In this document: in pieces, positions 22,201 through 37,200 of the stretch
Layout of the letters: each line of letters begins with the position of its first letter
Numbering within the stretch: position 1 is the first letter of the stretch
From: Mactra quadrangularis
Lineage: Eukaryota > Mollusca > Bivalvia > Venerida > Mactridae
Assembly: GCA_025267735.1 (NCBI GenBank)
Contig: CM046297.1
Span: 36,978,011 to 37,042,010, forward strand
Direction of reading: 5' to 3'
DNA length: 64,000 nucleotides
Notes under the pieces: model-generated
What the model was told of the DNA's origin: nothing
Seen by the model: the letters and a program-made list of their open reading frames with translations, nothing else
Databases searched by the model: none
Position numbers and translations under genes: made by a program

Positions 22201-25200
22201 ATCTAATATCTTTCTTGTTAATAAAGATATCAACAGAAGTGGTGTAATTTAGATTGTCCTTTACCCTAAAAATACTTAACTTGAATTTCAAACAAATCAA
22301 ATGATTTACAAAAAAAGTAACTTAAGATTAATTTTGGCAAATTGACATTGAAAAGTAAGGGTAAAATCCGAGTAATCAAACTAATTGGACCCACCTATTT
22401 AAAGAGTATACAAGGGGAAATAACTGACTAAAGTCCCTTGTAAAATGAATGCGAATGCCAATGATAGTCTAATCCATTGCCAACTGTATTTTGAATGTAA
22501 GTATTTACTTTATGCAATTAAGTTTTCCCCTTTGTTTATTTTTCCTTGATGCAAATTGAAGAATTAAGAAATTGTACTAAAATAAAATCTTATTTACCAT
22601 GATCAAAGATGATAATATAAGCATCTTCTGATGTGATATTTGCTACAATATTTCCAGCCATACACTTAACACCTATACCATTGTCATCTTCAGTAATATT
22701 TTGAATCGTAAGAAACCCTGTGTTGTCTTTATGGACCAAAATGTCGTCTTTGTACCACCAGTATGTCGATGCAGGATTTCCTTCAGCAAAACAATTAAAC
22801 GTAGCATTCATTCCGATCAGAACAGAAACATTTTGAGGAATTTCAAGAAATTTAGGAGCTTCAGAACAAAATGGATTTTGTTCTGATATTCGATTAATTT
22901 CAAATACAATATAATCCATGGCAACTGACGCATCCATAATTGTGCTTGTTTCATTCTGAAAAGATTCTATGACGTAAGATTCAAGAGTAAGGATGGCTTG
23001 TTTGATGTCTGTCAAATTTAGCGAATCTTCTGATTCATAAAGTTCATAAAAAGTCGTTATTGTGTAGAACATACAATCTCTGAAATCATTGCATTCCGTA
23101 TCATCAAAATATGTCTTACTCAAATTATTCATAGCTGTATACCACATATTAACGAAATCAATGGACTCAACAGATTTAGATTCTTGATCCACATTCTTTA
23201 ATGATATTTCAGCTGCATTTTTTATTTCATTAAGAGTTGGATCATCATTTGCCGCAGTTCGGGTCTCGTTCATTGCAGAATAGATGTCGTCATCAGTCAT
23301 ATTGTAGTCATTAGCAGCAACATCTTTGTCTATTCCAACTTTATCAGGTGTTAAATTATCCATTAAATTATCGTTAATATTGTATTGGTACAATTGATCT
23401 TTCACCATTGCAATTTCATCAAGATATGCCTTAGAGTCATTAACTGTCTCCTGCAATGCTTGAAATGCATCATGAAGAAAATTTTGTAACAGTTCAATGG
23501 AATCACATTTTTCGGCGAATGTTTTAATTCGGTCGGCAGCATTTAAATCCTCTGTCGTATTGTAATTTATATTTTGTGATAGATCAATTGTGTCGTTAGA
23601 TGAAAAATTGTCAAAACCTTCAGATTGTCGAATTATTCTTAGAAGTCTGTGTACCCTAGACGAAGCTTCAAACTCAATACTTCTTCTTTTTCTACCAAAA
23701 ACATTACCAAGAGCATTCATAAGACTAGATATTGTGTCACGGGCAGCCTGCCAAATACTTTGAAGAATATTTTTGAAGTTAATTGTTATTCTTACAGTTT
23801 TCCATCCAAGTTGAAAGGCATTTACCTCACACGATACGTCGAAAACTTGAAGATCTTTTGTTGACAATTCAACTCGAAAGCCACAGTTTCGAACTTCAAT
23901 AATATTCTTTACACCATGTTCTAAGACAAGTGTAAGGACGTCAGCAGCTACCCCTATCACTAGTTTTACTGCCTCTAAGGCATTTTTTGCCGCCTCTAAA
24001 ACAATCTTTGAAAATTCTAAACCAACTTGAGCACGTGTTAATATACCTTCAGCGACTTTAAGAACAACACGTGATTTATCAACTACAACTTGTGCATTCC
24101 ACAAAGCTGTTTCTGCAATATCAAATGCAATCATAGCGGTTTTTACAAATATTTTTGCTGCTTCGAGAGCCCCATATGCCAATGTTCTAACAACTTTACA
24201 CGCAACATTTGCAAGTACACATAATGGTTCCGGAAAGCTAAACATACAACTTGTAAAACCGCAACATGGATATGATATTGTTCCAAACAATACACTTCTA
24301 TGACATATGCTACACTTAATGCCAGGAACACAAATCCTTGAGCAAGTCCGAATTTTGCATAGATTATCAACTTTCTTTTGTGCAGCTTCCAGTGTATTAA
24401 GGGCATTTTGGAAGGGTCCTCTGGCTTTCTCTAACGCTCCTTTTGCCGATTCTAGTCCAGATATGGCTTTATCGAAGTATGAATTAGCATTCCTGACCTC
24501 CTGTTTCTTTTCTTCTAACCAAGATTGCACTTCTGTAAATTTACTTTGAGCCTGGCTTAATCTATCTTGAACATCAGTAAGACGCTTCTGTGCTCCTTCA
24601 GCTCTTTGTCCAATGTTCCTTTTAAGGCCGTCTAAGTAGCTATCTTGAAAAGATTCAGGTTGTGTTCCGACTCGTCCTCCCTCTTCAGGTAATGTAACAA
24701 AACGTCCGTCAAGAACAAATGTTAATTCGTGCCATTCTTTCCCAAGTTGCGCAGAAACAGAAATTTGTGCCAAAAACATATCCCAAACATTACCTTCTAT
24801 GTATAGATAAAGTCCTCGACTTGAGGTAATAAACAAGTCGCCTGTGGTTTCAATACCCAGCATGCGTATAACAACCTGGAACTGCAGAGCCCACTTATCT
24901 GATTCACTCGAAAGGGCACCACCAATCCTTCGTTCATAAAGGCTTACAAACCTTCCCAATGATACGCCCAATACGCCGATTTCTCCGAGTACTCTGACTG
25001 CATTTTCACCATCTAAAAATTCAATGATTGCTTCAAACCTAGTACACTGAAACAAATTACCATCAGAATATACTACTTCAACATCCATGAAAGGCAACTT
25101 TAAACCAAATAAAGTAATTTGAGCAACGCCCCGAAGTCCAAAATTTGAATAGGAACCAGCTTCTTTCTGAATAGAAGTTACTATGGAAAAGTATGTTTTA

Positions 25201-28200
25201 TCAATATAGGTCTTGATTCGATAAACGATAGATTGAAGGTTGTTCGCTAGATCTTGGACTGTGTCTTGCACAATATATTCAACGTCATCAAGAAATTTTG
25301 TTAAAATATTTTCAATGTTTTGAATCATTTGTCTAACTCTTTCAACAGATGTAATTATACTGCTGATATCTTGCACAGACCAAAGATTATTCATTATATC
25401 GTCAACAATTTCTTGAATAAGTTCGAGTCCATCCTTGATTTCTTCAACTAAATAAATGGATGCATTGGTTTCTATAGCTTCTAGCTCACTTAATGATGTT
25501 TTAATCTCAGCGACAGAATTGTCTACCAGACCAGATACAGCAAATATTTCGTCGGAGAAATTTTCAATTTTGGATGGAATGTTCTCTGGATTTCGTGACA
25601 CAAAAGCATACAACTCGGCATTAACCGAGAACCACCCTGTCAAAACTGGTACATCATAAAATGGGTCAGCACCGACGAGAAAAGAGACAAACAATCCTGC
25701 TGGGTTAGCTGTATCTCCACACTGTATACGATCCAATCCTGCGAATGAAATAAAATAGCTGTTATGACTATCATATAATCCAAAATATTCATCTAAAAAC
25801 TACATTAACATGAACCCTGTAACAATGAACGAGTTAGATAGATAGGGCTTAGACATCCCATAAGTAAACTCGTGTTTTCAAATAAGCAAATAAAAATTCT
25901 TCTATATATATTAATTATGCAGATTTTTAACATACCTCCAATAGAAACATATGCTTCAAGTTGAGCTTTAACAAGAGTAAATTGTATTTTATATTCAGTT
26001 CCAAACAATTTGAATCGAATAATGGGTGAAAATGTCGTCTTGAAATCCAACAATCCATTCCATTCAGACCGAAATACCGATGTAAACATCTGAAAAGTAT
26101 TTATATAATAAAATTGATACTGTTTAATAATCAATGAATTATTAACATCATTATAAACACACAAAAAAGAATGCCATCTGCCAAAACTTAAAAATCAATT
26201 GAATGAATATAGCAATAAAAATATAGTTTTTGTTTATTCGATAGAACTTCAAATAAGAAATTGTGCAAAACGAGTTTTTTTGACAGTTTTAAACCAAATC
26301 TGAAAATAAATATGTTTCATAAACCAAAGCTAATAATGATAAATAAGTAAGTGCAAGAACGATAAACCGTTGTTTCATTAAAACAAACAAACTTAAAGGT
26401 TACCGTTTCAACACGTGGTACATCAAAAAATAAATCACCACTTCCTTCAATGTAAAAATTTCTTTCTTTAATCTCAAAATCTGCACCGATCCAAAAATTT
26501 GCATTCTCAATTACTCTGAAAAATAAATAAACCTTGATAGACATTATCTTTAAATAAACAAATTGGTTCATTCATATTTTGTTCCAAGTGTAGCACTTAT
26601 GTCAGTGACCTGCTTAAAATAAAGTTTGCATCAGTGGAATCTATTCTTAAAGATACGTTCCGAACATGTGAAGATTAGTTTAGCTACATAAATGCATCTT
26701 CCAAACATGGTATTAAGAAACTTTTACAAATATTGCATTGTGGTACCAAGAAACATAAAAATCTTTATCAATGACATTCTAGAAGCCCAAGATAGAGATA
26801 AATTAACAAACCGTACTTGTATTCAAACATATGATCCCCATTCCACAAAGTCATTGAATTTTCATTGTATAAATATTTTACATTTACACCGTCATTGAAA
26901 GAAAGTCCTATCCCTCGAGGTTTTACAACAAGATTCATTTCATCCTTCAGTGATTTGAAAATTGGCATTTCAAGCAGGAGATCACGTGAACTTTCAGGTA
27001 TCATGAAGAATATCGTCCCTCCAAAATGATCGCACAATTCAACGATGAGGCAAAACTTTCTGCCTCCAAGCATTGGTGGAATACTTATAACATCACCTAA
27101 GATTTCTAAAGAAAATCCAGCGTCAAATCTAAACACCGAGTATAGGATGTTATCCTTGACAGGTGCTCCAGAACATTCAGAAACAGCATCCATATTTGAT
27201 CCATACACAAGTTCATTTTTCATATCCTGGACAGCTAAAAGAGAACCATTTGTGCTTCTTAGCCGTAGCCAGCCTGGTAGCTGTGAATGGATTGAAGACA
27301 TCATGGTATTCAAAAAAGAATTTGCGGAAACAAATTGATATATGTCCGAGTCTTCAAATACAAACGCTGAGCATGTTGGTGTTGCTAAAGTTGACTCTTT
27401 CAAGATAACATCCTCTTCAGAAACTGTTAATGTATGACTTATTTCAAATGAGCTAGTTGTCGATGTAACTTGTATACCATGAAGTGCGAGTGGCAATGGC
27501 GAAACACTTGTCTTGATAAAGGTGATGCCACGAGTGTAGAACGTGTTTTGATCTGTTGATGAGATAAACCATTCAGACGTTGACAGAAGATAAATCCCAA
27601 AATCTTGACCTTCATGGCAATGGGTGAGAAGAACTTCAAAACAAGGTTTTGGAAGCAGTAGTCTAGGAATACCGTAGTGCTCAAATACATTAACGCCATT
27701 GTTGTCTTCTGAAACATAAATAAGAATTTACTGTCACGATATCGGTAATATGTAGCCAACGTTCTCTAGTTTACGTTCAAGTCAGGAAACGGATACTACT
27801 TTCTGAACAAAAGTAAGCTTCATGTTCAAAGGTACAACTGAGTTCAATCAATGAAAAGTTCTATGCGCCAAGCAATTACAAAAATAACTAAAATAAAATA
27901 AGTCTTTGTGAGACTTCTTATAAGAAATAGAAAAATAGAAAGTAAAGATAAGTTAAATGATACCTCCTTGACAGGAATGTTCATCTTCTAGAAGTATTCT
28001 ATCACCATGACAGCTACAATAATATGATCCAATAATATTTGTACAATTATCTTGACAACCTCCATTAAAAACTGTACATTCATTCATATCTATAAAAACA
28101 CGATTATAAAAAATACAAAGCTGTTAACAAATTTACATCGGGTACAAATCGCAAGAAAGTTAAACTTAATAACTAGCTAAAGAGCATTATGACATATTGC

Positions 28201-31200
28201 AAAGAAAGCATTTAAGTTCTTTATCAAATCCTTAGTATACTATAAATTTAAACAATAAGCATTAGGTGAAACTAATAATCACACATTTTTTCATTTTTTT
28301 GCATAGGGTCGAATGATGAAGTTAATATTTGATATAATGGAATGACAGTTTATTATTTTACAACTACCCTTCTTGATGATATATGTATATTATTTTGTCA
28401 ATGATCAATTTAATTATCCAACTAGATTTTTAGTGGCAAATACTAAGTGTGAATGCTTTAAAATGTTGTAAATGCAAATTACTGTATGAAGACCACGATA
28501 TCTCGAATAAATAGGTAAAATCAATATTATTTAGCACCAATATCAACATAATGTACATACATAAAAAATAAAAACTACTAAATCTTATTCTTTATTTTTG
28601 ATTGATGTACCTTCTTCACAATATAATCCTGCGAATCCAGGGTAACACATACATGTAAATGAATTATGTCCATCAACACATGTACCACCATTTTGACATA
28701 CAACTGACACACAGTCATCAACCTCTGTAAGAAAATATGATATACAAGACAAGTAAGTTCCAGAGGAAGATATTCTTCTGTTCGTTTTCTAAATGCAAAT
28801 CAAATATTTATTCGATTAAAAGATTTTGTAGCGTCTAGACAAAAATTCTAACGTATTGATGTAAAGATATAATAGATCTTTACAAGCTGAGGTTTGTTAA
28901 AACCGGATGTGGTAATTTGTTTACACAAAAAATGCAGAAATCTGAGTAAATGTTTACTACGTCATGTGTCTTTAGATTATGAAGATTAATATATCAAAGA
29001 AATGGAAGTACTGCTAGAAGAAATGTTTGAAGGATTTTATCATTTTTAGAAGTCAAAGATACTATTTCGATATCCCTCAATATCTCTATATCATTCATAG
29101 TCAGCTGTGTTTCATATTTCATTTTTTATTGCCCATTATTCTACTGATCGAGGGGTCGTAGGTTTGATTCCCGGGCGGGGCATTCTTTCGTGGAGCTTAT
29201 ATATGAAATAATTTCTACGGTCATTCTCCCTCCTACCACTGATTCTAAATCATGCAGAGCAGTAGCCAGTCACTGATGCGCCTTGTTGTTAATTAACAGC
29301 TAAATCCAGTGATTAAACCTTTTCAGGACCAGTGAGTGGATGGACTGATCTTCATGATATAACCTATATTGCTATTGCTATGGCATTAAGGCCACAACAA
29401 AATGATCACATGTTCCATGAATTTTGTCTTTAAAAAAATTGAGCGAGCCAGCGAAATTTTTTTCTCCATTTTGGCATTTTGAGAAGCGAGCGAAAGGCGA
29501 GGAATAAATGTGTGATATTTTCATGAACATTTATATACCAAATGTAAAAAATTGATGTTAAATGAACTTTTTACAGAAACTATATTATAACGTGTAGTTC
29601 AGAAAATCATTATAAGTAACTTTTTAGTGTTTATACCAGTTGGTCATATATTAAGCATATTGATGTGATACAATCATGTACACTTAAAGATGAAATATGT
29701 CAAAATCTTTCTTACTTGAATTATTTTGATATTAGGGTACAGGGTATATAGTTATGATTATTTTGCAGGTTGTTTTTTAGAAAGATTACTTGCTTCTAGC
29801 ATGCGTAAATGCTTTTAATATGGTACATACATAATAAATGACTGTATTTTGTCCCTTTGCATTTACTATTCTATAGTATTATACTGCATAGCTAATACAT
29901 TAAGTGAGTACATTCAATATTAACCTTCAATTAAATACTTCCAATATTTCAGTATAATTTAGAATCAGCTCGACTAACATCTTGATGGATCAAACCTGTT
30001 GATTTAGGTGCTTAAGTAAAGTTAAAATGTTATTGGGTAAATGAGAGATGGACTCAATAATTTTTCAATTTTTTGGATAATATGGGAATTACTCAACAAC
30101 AAACAACGACCCAGAGTACTTAAGTCAACATGTATGAGGATTTTAGAGTCAGCATCCCTATAAAATAAAAATGGACCTAACTGGTTAACTTTTAAGTGTA
30201 TAAATACAGGCTTGTCATCTATGCAAACTATGCTATAGACTAAACAAGAAACAACTGCAACATGTAAATATACCTTAATTATGTGGATAAAAACCAATTA
30301 CATCAACACCCATCTAAAACAAAAATTGACTAAACCTTTTGGTATATAATTTTAATATAGTCTTGGGGTACGTTATGCAAAATACAACTTTATTTCAAAA
30401 TAAGTACGTTTAGTATTTTGAGGCAATAACAATTATAATGTTAAATATTCTACCCTGTCTTGCCTGCTTGTCACCAATAGTATTTTAAATTATTTTTACA
30501 CAGCAGGGGAAACATATGACGTCACGTATCAAGAGCTATGTAGAGTTGATGGCGACATCTGGTTTACGTCAGTGTTCAACTGATGATCATGTGTTAATAT
30601 AAAGTTTATGCTAAACATGCATTGCATTTATACTGATGTATTTATTTTATAAGTAAATATTAACTAGAGCAAAAAAAAAAACAACAAATAAATCATTTTC
30701 TGAATTTTAAGTGCGGCAAATTTGACGAACATATGATCAAATTCTTGTAGCCTAAGCCAAAAAATATATGTATTGGGCATGATCTTCCGTGACCAGTTTC
30801 GAACCCCAGATCTCTGTATTCGTAGTCAGACATGCTATCCACTACGCCACGGCAGCGTCTACAAAACTTTTGCTAAATGTGTATACATATACAAGTGTGT
30901 GGCAGATAATGCGCAATAATACAAAATAACTTTTCCTCGTACACAGAATAATGTTTGATTCATGTGAAAAAAAAACCATTGAATATCATAATTTTAAGTA
31001 TTTGTTTAAATCAGTTTTTTTTCAATTCATCTGCGATTGATAATATACACATTCACTGTTGCACTTTTTTTCTGGGTCGCAATAGAATTCAATTATGTGT
31101 TGTTCGTTCTTTTTCAAATTTTGAAGAGCGCTGCTATTTAGAAGAATTTTTAAAAAAAATCCTTCCAAAAACTGATAACAAGAATCTTTTTAACGACTAT

Positions 31201-34200
31201 GTTGCATGTTGCTGTTTTTTAAATTAATTACATGTATTCGACCAAGAAGCTTATCACAAGTAAAAAGAATTAGGAGATGCCTAAGACAATTCGTAGACAA
31301 AGGATATATAATTGTAAAAAACGAATACAACTTTTAGTCCGGTATATAAACTACAAAAATCGATTGAACCGTGCATGAAAGGATGTAAAAAATGTTTTTG
31401 CATTTTCTTGAAGCTAAGACACTGTAGTTTCCGAAACTGGATGATGCCACTTCGGCACTCTTGGGCAACTCCCAAAATTCAAGATGGCTGAAACGATGAA
31501 TCAATAATAAATCCATCTGTATCACAGTCTAATTATTTAAAGAGCTAAAATTAGTCTAACATTATCTGCAATATTAGTTAATGCCATTTTGGTACCCTTC
31601 GTTTATTCGCCAATCCAAGATGGCGGACAAAATGGCGTATAAAGGCCACATTTGTCATGTATGTCAACCACAATGAGCCAAATCGTACACAGAAGCATAT
31701 CGAAAGAAATAATGCATTTTTGTAGTTATACCTGGGTTTATATAACTGGTTGATGCCATACTGGCATCATTGGACCATTCTCCAAATCCTAGATGGCGGC
31801 TAAAATGGCGTAAATAACTAGCTGTTAGGTATATATCAACCTCAATGAGTTACGTCATAGAGTGGGGTATACCAAATAATTTCATTGCATTTTATTTGGT
31901 CGTTAATCCACTTCAATTAATGCAACCGATTGATGCCATACTAGTATTCTTGGATAACTTCAAGAATGCAAGATGGAGGTCAAAATGAATGATAAGAGCT
32001 GGAAAATTAAGTCACATAAATAGACATGACTCCACACTTATGAGTATACAGCGACATGTTTAGGTTTTTATATATCTTTGTCTTGCGAATATTAAATAAT
32101 TGATACTAGCTTGTCAGTTGACTCTAGAAGCAAATTGTTTCTAAGAAGGCAATTAAGAGACACTATTCTGATAATATTTAATTCATTGAACAACATAAGT
32201 TGTGATACGAAATTTTAATATACTTAGAATAACGACCACTTTTCCATATATGTTTGCCACTTCAATAATAATCAATGTGTACTAAAAGGTGGTTATAAAA
32301 AAAGAAAAAGACAAATGATATTGAAAGTATTGTGTGCAAGTTAATTACATTTCAAGGTATTCTAAAAGTACATTCATGCCAAAGCAATTGAAAGAAATTA
32401 TGTCGACATTGTAACACATTTTGATAGTAATTAAGGGAAATTGCAATAGGATTTCAAGTTCGATCTTGATATCAGATATCACAACTGGATCATGAGTGTT
32501 CTTTATTTCACTGTAAATACTCTATCCATTGATCAAAAAGGAGAAATATCAAACGCACATTTCCGTCAAAGTTTGTAGTATAATTTGTTTTGTCATTTAC
32601 AAGGATAGAGAGAAATTAAATGTCAATTCTATAAGTGTATACACTACTATTTGAACCCAGTGTCTAGCTCATGATTTAGCAAATAGTGTTACCCTGTGCA
32701 AGATGGTGGCTTTAAGGGATTCATCAATTACAAAAATATGACAAAGTAGAAACTTTAGAAGTGTCTTGTTTCACTTGCAATGCACTCGTGCCTGCATTCT
32801 AGCATTATTGTCAACATTATTCATTAAAAGGTAATATGATCTATAAAATTACTCGCAATGTGTATTGCGGTTTTATAAAACTTTTACAAAACAAATTTGT
32901 ATACTCGCCAGACGAAGTATGGGACTATGCGATCGTTATTATATAATTTCAATTGAATGAAAAGCAACACGGAAGTAAAATTTCGAAATAATCGACCAAT
33001 AAACGCTAAGATAACAAACTCATTCATTATCAGGGGGGTGTCTGCAAACTTTTAAGTAGAAATATAAGTTTTGAATAGCCTTACAAATAAAGACCACGTG
33101 ATAATGAGGGTTATTCAATTGAAACACAGACGTATTATATCTTTTGTAAGAATGAATATTAAACAAAATCTATTTTGAAGCAATATCATATTTCCACACG
33201 GTTTTTACAAATAACATTTCTAGGCTTGGCTATAACGATCAAATTTCTTTAAGTAGTAAAATTATTTTGAATGCAAAAGAACAATTTGAATTATTATCTG
33301 AATAGAATGACACTGGTAAATGCTATTAGCTATAAGAAATTAGATTTTGTATGAAACATATGTGAGAGCAACTCATCATTTTGTCCTTGTTTATTTACAT
33401 TACGGCGCCCAGCGCACCTAGCCTAGCTTTCCTGGACCCTTGTCTATAACCAGTACTCAACTACCCTTCAACAAGATTGGTAACTTCTCCATATACCTTA
33501 TTAATGGAGGAAAATTGACACAATTGTCAAATTTTCAAGGAAAGGTGTAACCACACCGGGTGGGATTCGAACCCTTATTCCTTCGAGACACTAGATTCGA
33601 AATACCGGTGCTCTACCAACTGTGCTACAGACTTGGGTGTCACAACAATTACTTATAAAATAAACAAGCACATGCTCTTCGCCGATATCTCTTGCCTGAC
33701 AAATATTTGAATGAAACCACGCGGCGCATAAAACAAGCCCTTTTTCCCCCAAAATTCCCTAGCTTCGTTCGTAGCGTTGAATCTTTCGCACAAATTTTTA
33801 ATCGAACAATAAACAAGGTATTTTTTTTCAAAAATAATTTGTGCACAGGACTCACAATTCGTGTGCTCATGATTTAGCAAACAGTAGTACCATGTGCAAG
33901 ATGGTGGCTTTAAGGGATTCATCAATTACAAAAATATGGCAAAGTGGAAAATTTATTCAAGTGTCTTGTTTCACTTAAAGCTACATATCTTTAAAGAACA
34001 CATAACATATCTGATGCATCAGTGTCAAAAGTTTAATCAGGTCTGGTAACTAAACACATTTGGAGTATTTTTTACTACCAACTGTTACAAGTCAGTCAGT
34101 TATTGACAGCATACAGAAAGTACACTATTAGCATGGGTGTAAAATATGGTTTAAATCTGGTTCACCTATCCTACATCAAAAGTGAAGACATTTATGATAT

Positions 34201-37200
34201 CTTTTGGCCATAAGCTAGTATCCATTTGGATACTTTCATAAGACAATAAGCATTAATATGTAAAATTTACCATTGCATATAATGTGCTTAGAATGTTGAG
34301 TGCAAAATACTAATATAGTATGTAAACAGTAATTTGTGTCGTCACTTGAACATGTTGTTATTAACATACAAAAACCAATCGTTTTGTAATATTAGACTGA
34401 AGCAAACTTGAACATTTAAGCACATATTCTAATTGAGTCTAGTTTAGTCAAGTCAGACTGTACAGTTGTTTGTGTAATGATAATAATAGAGCTCAATTAA
34501 TTTCTTCCACGTTTTTTGGCACATGCTTATTTAGCTATTTATATGTTTCAGATTATTTTTAATAAATTGTCTACTGTTAACTGTATATTTATCCAATTTT
34601 ATTTTCCCGTTTTTCTTTATTTGAATGGCTTATATATTGGAAATAAATCAGTTTGTCCATTCCACTATCTATCAAAATTTCATTTCATTAAATCCAGTAA
34701 ATAAGTTACATTATTAATAAACTGTATGATATTGGGCTTCAAATTCAGGGCTGATATGGCGTTCAATACGGCATTATAACCAAATAATCGGCTAATATGG
34801 AAAAACACGGCCTTTAATAACAGCCTCAGCTATTATGAGATTCAGGCATTTTGAGTGGTTCCGAATCTCATAATGGCCGAGTTTTCTCATGAAGGCCGTA
34901 TTTTTTGTTCCACAAAAATGCCACCATTTTGAATGTTGGTACAATCTGAGTGTTTTCATAGGGTCCCTATCTGCGACGATGGTGACTTAAGTGTTTTCAT
35001 AATGGCCTGTTATTTATTATCCAGTAAATAAGTATCATTACTAATTAACTGTATGATATTGGACCCAGGGCTGATATAGCGTTCACTACGGCATTATAAC
35101 CAAATAACAAGGCCATTATGAAAACACTTCATTATTTACATTACATTATTGCTAAAAAATAGAACGGGTTGAATTTGCTTCGTAACCGTAATCTAGGACT
35201 CAACCTTGAATCTTGAGTTGCTAATAGATAATCAGGTGGGATAAACTAGTTTTACGAACTGGAGAAAGATTCAAAAGCAAAAAAAAAAAAACATTGAAAC
35301 TTAAACCCACACGTGTTTGTTTCCGCCCATGTATGTATATTATATATACTGAACTATAAGATCATATCCGCCATTTAAGCCGCCATTTTGGCTATATAAT
35401 TGTTTATTAGAACTTAAAACTTAGTAAAATCAATCGGTTTCTTTAATTACATGAACTATTCTTTAAGTAAATAAATTTCTACACCTCTCAGTCTCTTTCT
35501 TTATATACTGAGCTAATTGCCCTTTATCCGCCATTTTGAATTTAAATATTTGTACATGAATGACAAAATTTAGCCAACTGGATACGCAGATGTTGAAATC
35601 ACTTTTGTCCTTCATTTTAAGAACATAATGTGTAAAATACATTTTGCATGTATTATTTAGCCTCTAGCCGCCATCTTGGTCGCCATCTTGGATTCTGGGA
35701 GTTGCCCAAGGATGACAAAGTGGCATCAACCGGATTTGGAATCAGTAAGACCATGTTTACCAATAAATTGAATAACATTTTCTACATCATTTAAACTTAA
35801 ACTTAAACTTTTTCATTTGATTAAACGCCTATTTCTACATAACATATTCAATGGCGTTGTACAAAAATATAGTTTTTAAAAATTAATAAGTAAAAACCCT
35901 CCACCATAAATACATAATGTATATACAATAACACAAAACAAAATAAAATTTATCACACATGATGTAATATAGTGTGCAAGTGTACTTGTTTTATTATACA
36001 TCATTCAAAGTTCATGATCCTACTTAATTTTACATTTTTATCACTAATTTTACAATTTTTTTTATTTCATATTAAAAGTTGGTGTCCTGAACAGTATTAC
36101 ATGATGCTACTGTTAACCGGACATGTCCTGAACAGTGTAACATAACGCCACTGTTAACAAGACATTTCCCTAAAGGTGTCGAAACATCACCTTTAAAGGG
36201 CCCTTAATACATCCCCAAAGATGTCGAAACATCACCTTTAAAGGGACAATTTATTTAGGTTGTCATTGCAGTCTTGTGAAACAATGTAGAAAATGACAGA
36301 GAGCGAGGCAATCCTCATTCTCACGTCATAATGCACTCACTCAATCACTTAGTATGTTTACCGTAATTGTAAAGTGAGGCATTTACTAACCATGTCAATT
36401 TAGAATAGATCATAAAAATTAGAGAAATAATGAGTTTTCAATCGTTTTTTGAAAACATCCAAAGTAGGTGATAATTTGATATCATCTGGTAGCTTATTCC
36501 ATAGCATGGGGCCAACAGTACTAAAGCTTCTGTCACTGAATGTTTTTTTCTTATTTGTTGGAACCAAAAAATTCAGGTCTTTGGATTTTGCAGATCTAAG
36601 ACCAGATCTGCTTTGTAAAGGCTTTCTCAGAATTTCAGTCAGATATGCAGGTGCAGTTTCAGTAAAACAGTTGTACATGAAAGTACATATTTTAAAGTTG
36701 ATTCTTGCTTTGACTGGTAACCAGTGCAGTGAATACAAAGCATCTTTTGAACTGTCAGATTTTTTTAGCCTTAATACCAGTTTTGCACACATGTTTTGAA
36801 TTCGCTGAAATTTGCTAAGATCACATTTTGAAATTCCATACAAGATCAGATTGCAGTAATCGATGTGGGACATGACCAAAGATAGGACTAGTGTTTCCGT
36901 TGCATCTTTATCCAGATATTTTCTTATACTTTTGATACGTAAATAATTGTACATGGCAGTTCTACTTTTTGTCTTGATGTGATCTTTAAAGCTTAAGTTT
37001 TCATCAAGAAAGGCCCCTAAATAGCGAATGGTCTTTACAGATTTTATAGTTTCACCAGCAATATTAATTGACTGGGTTAAACATTTTTTCAACTGTGCTC
37101 TGCTTCCAAACATGATAAACTCAGTCTTTGAGTTGTTCATTTTCAATTTATTTTCATTCATCCATGAATTTATTGTTAGGGCACAATCTTCAAGATCAGA

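Larger units (their letters stand above)
31426..35742. mobile_element. About 4.3 kb inverted-repeat element with ATGGCGGC-rich subterminal repeats
   Basis: TTGGGCAACTCCCAAAATTC at about 31,460 is mirrored by GGGAGTTGCCCAAGGATG at about 35,697, each next to a GATGCCACTT-like end. Inside each end lie several diverged units of about 150-180 bases centred on CAAGATGGCGGAC, AGATGGCGGCTAAAATGGCG or their inverse. No transposase frame was found. It sits in the intron between exons 10 and 11. Confidence 0.62.

Noticed and set aside
22701..25659. Plus- and minus-strand open frames overlapping exon 16 in other frames
   Set aside because: Exon 16 has a long uninterrupted frame with splice sites and an Ig domain; the others are short shadows.
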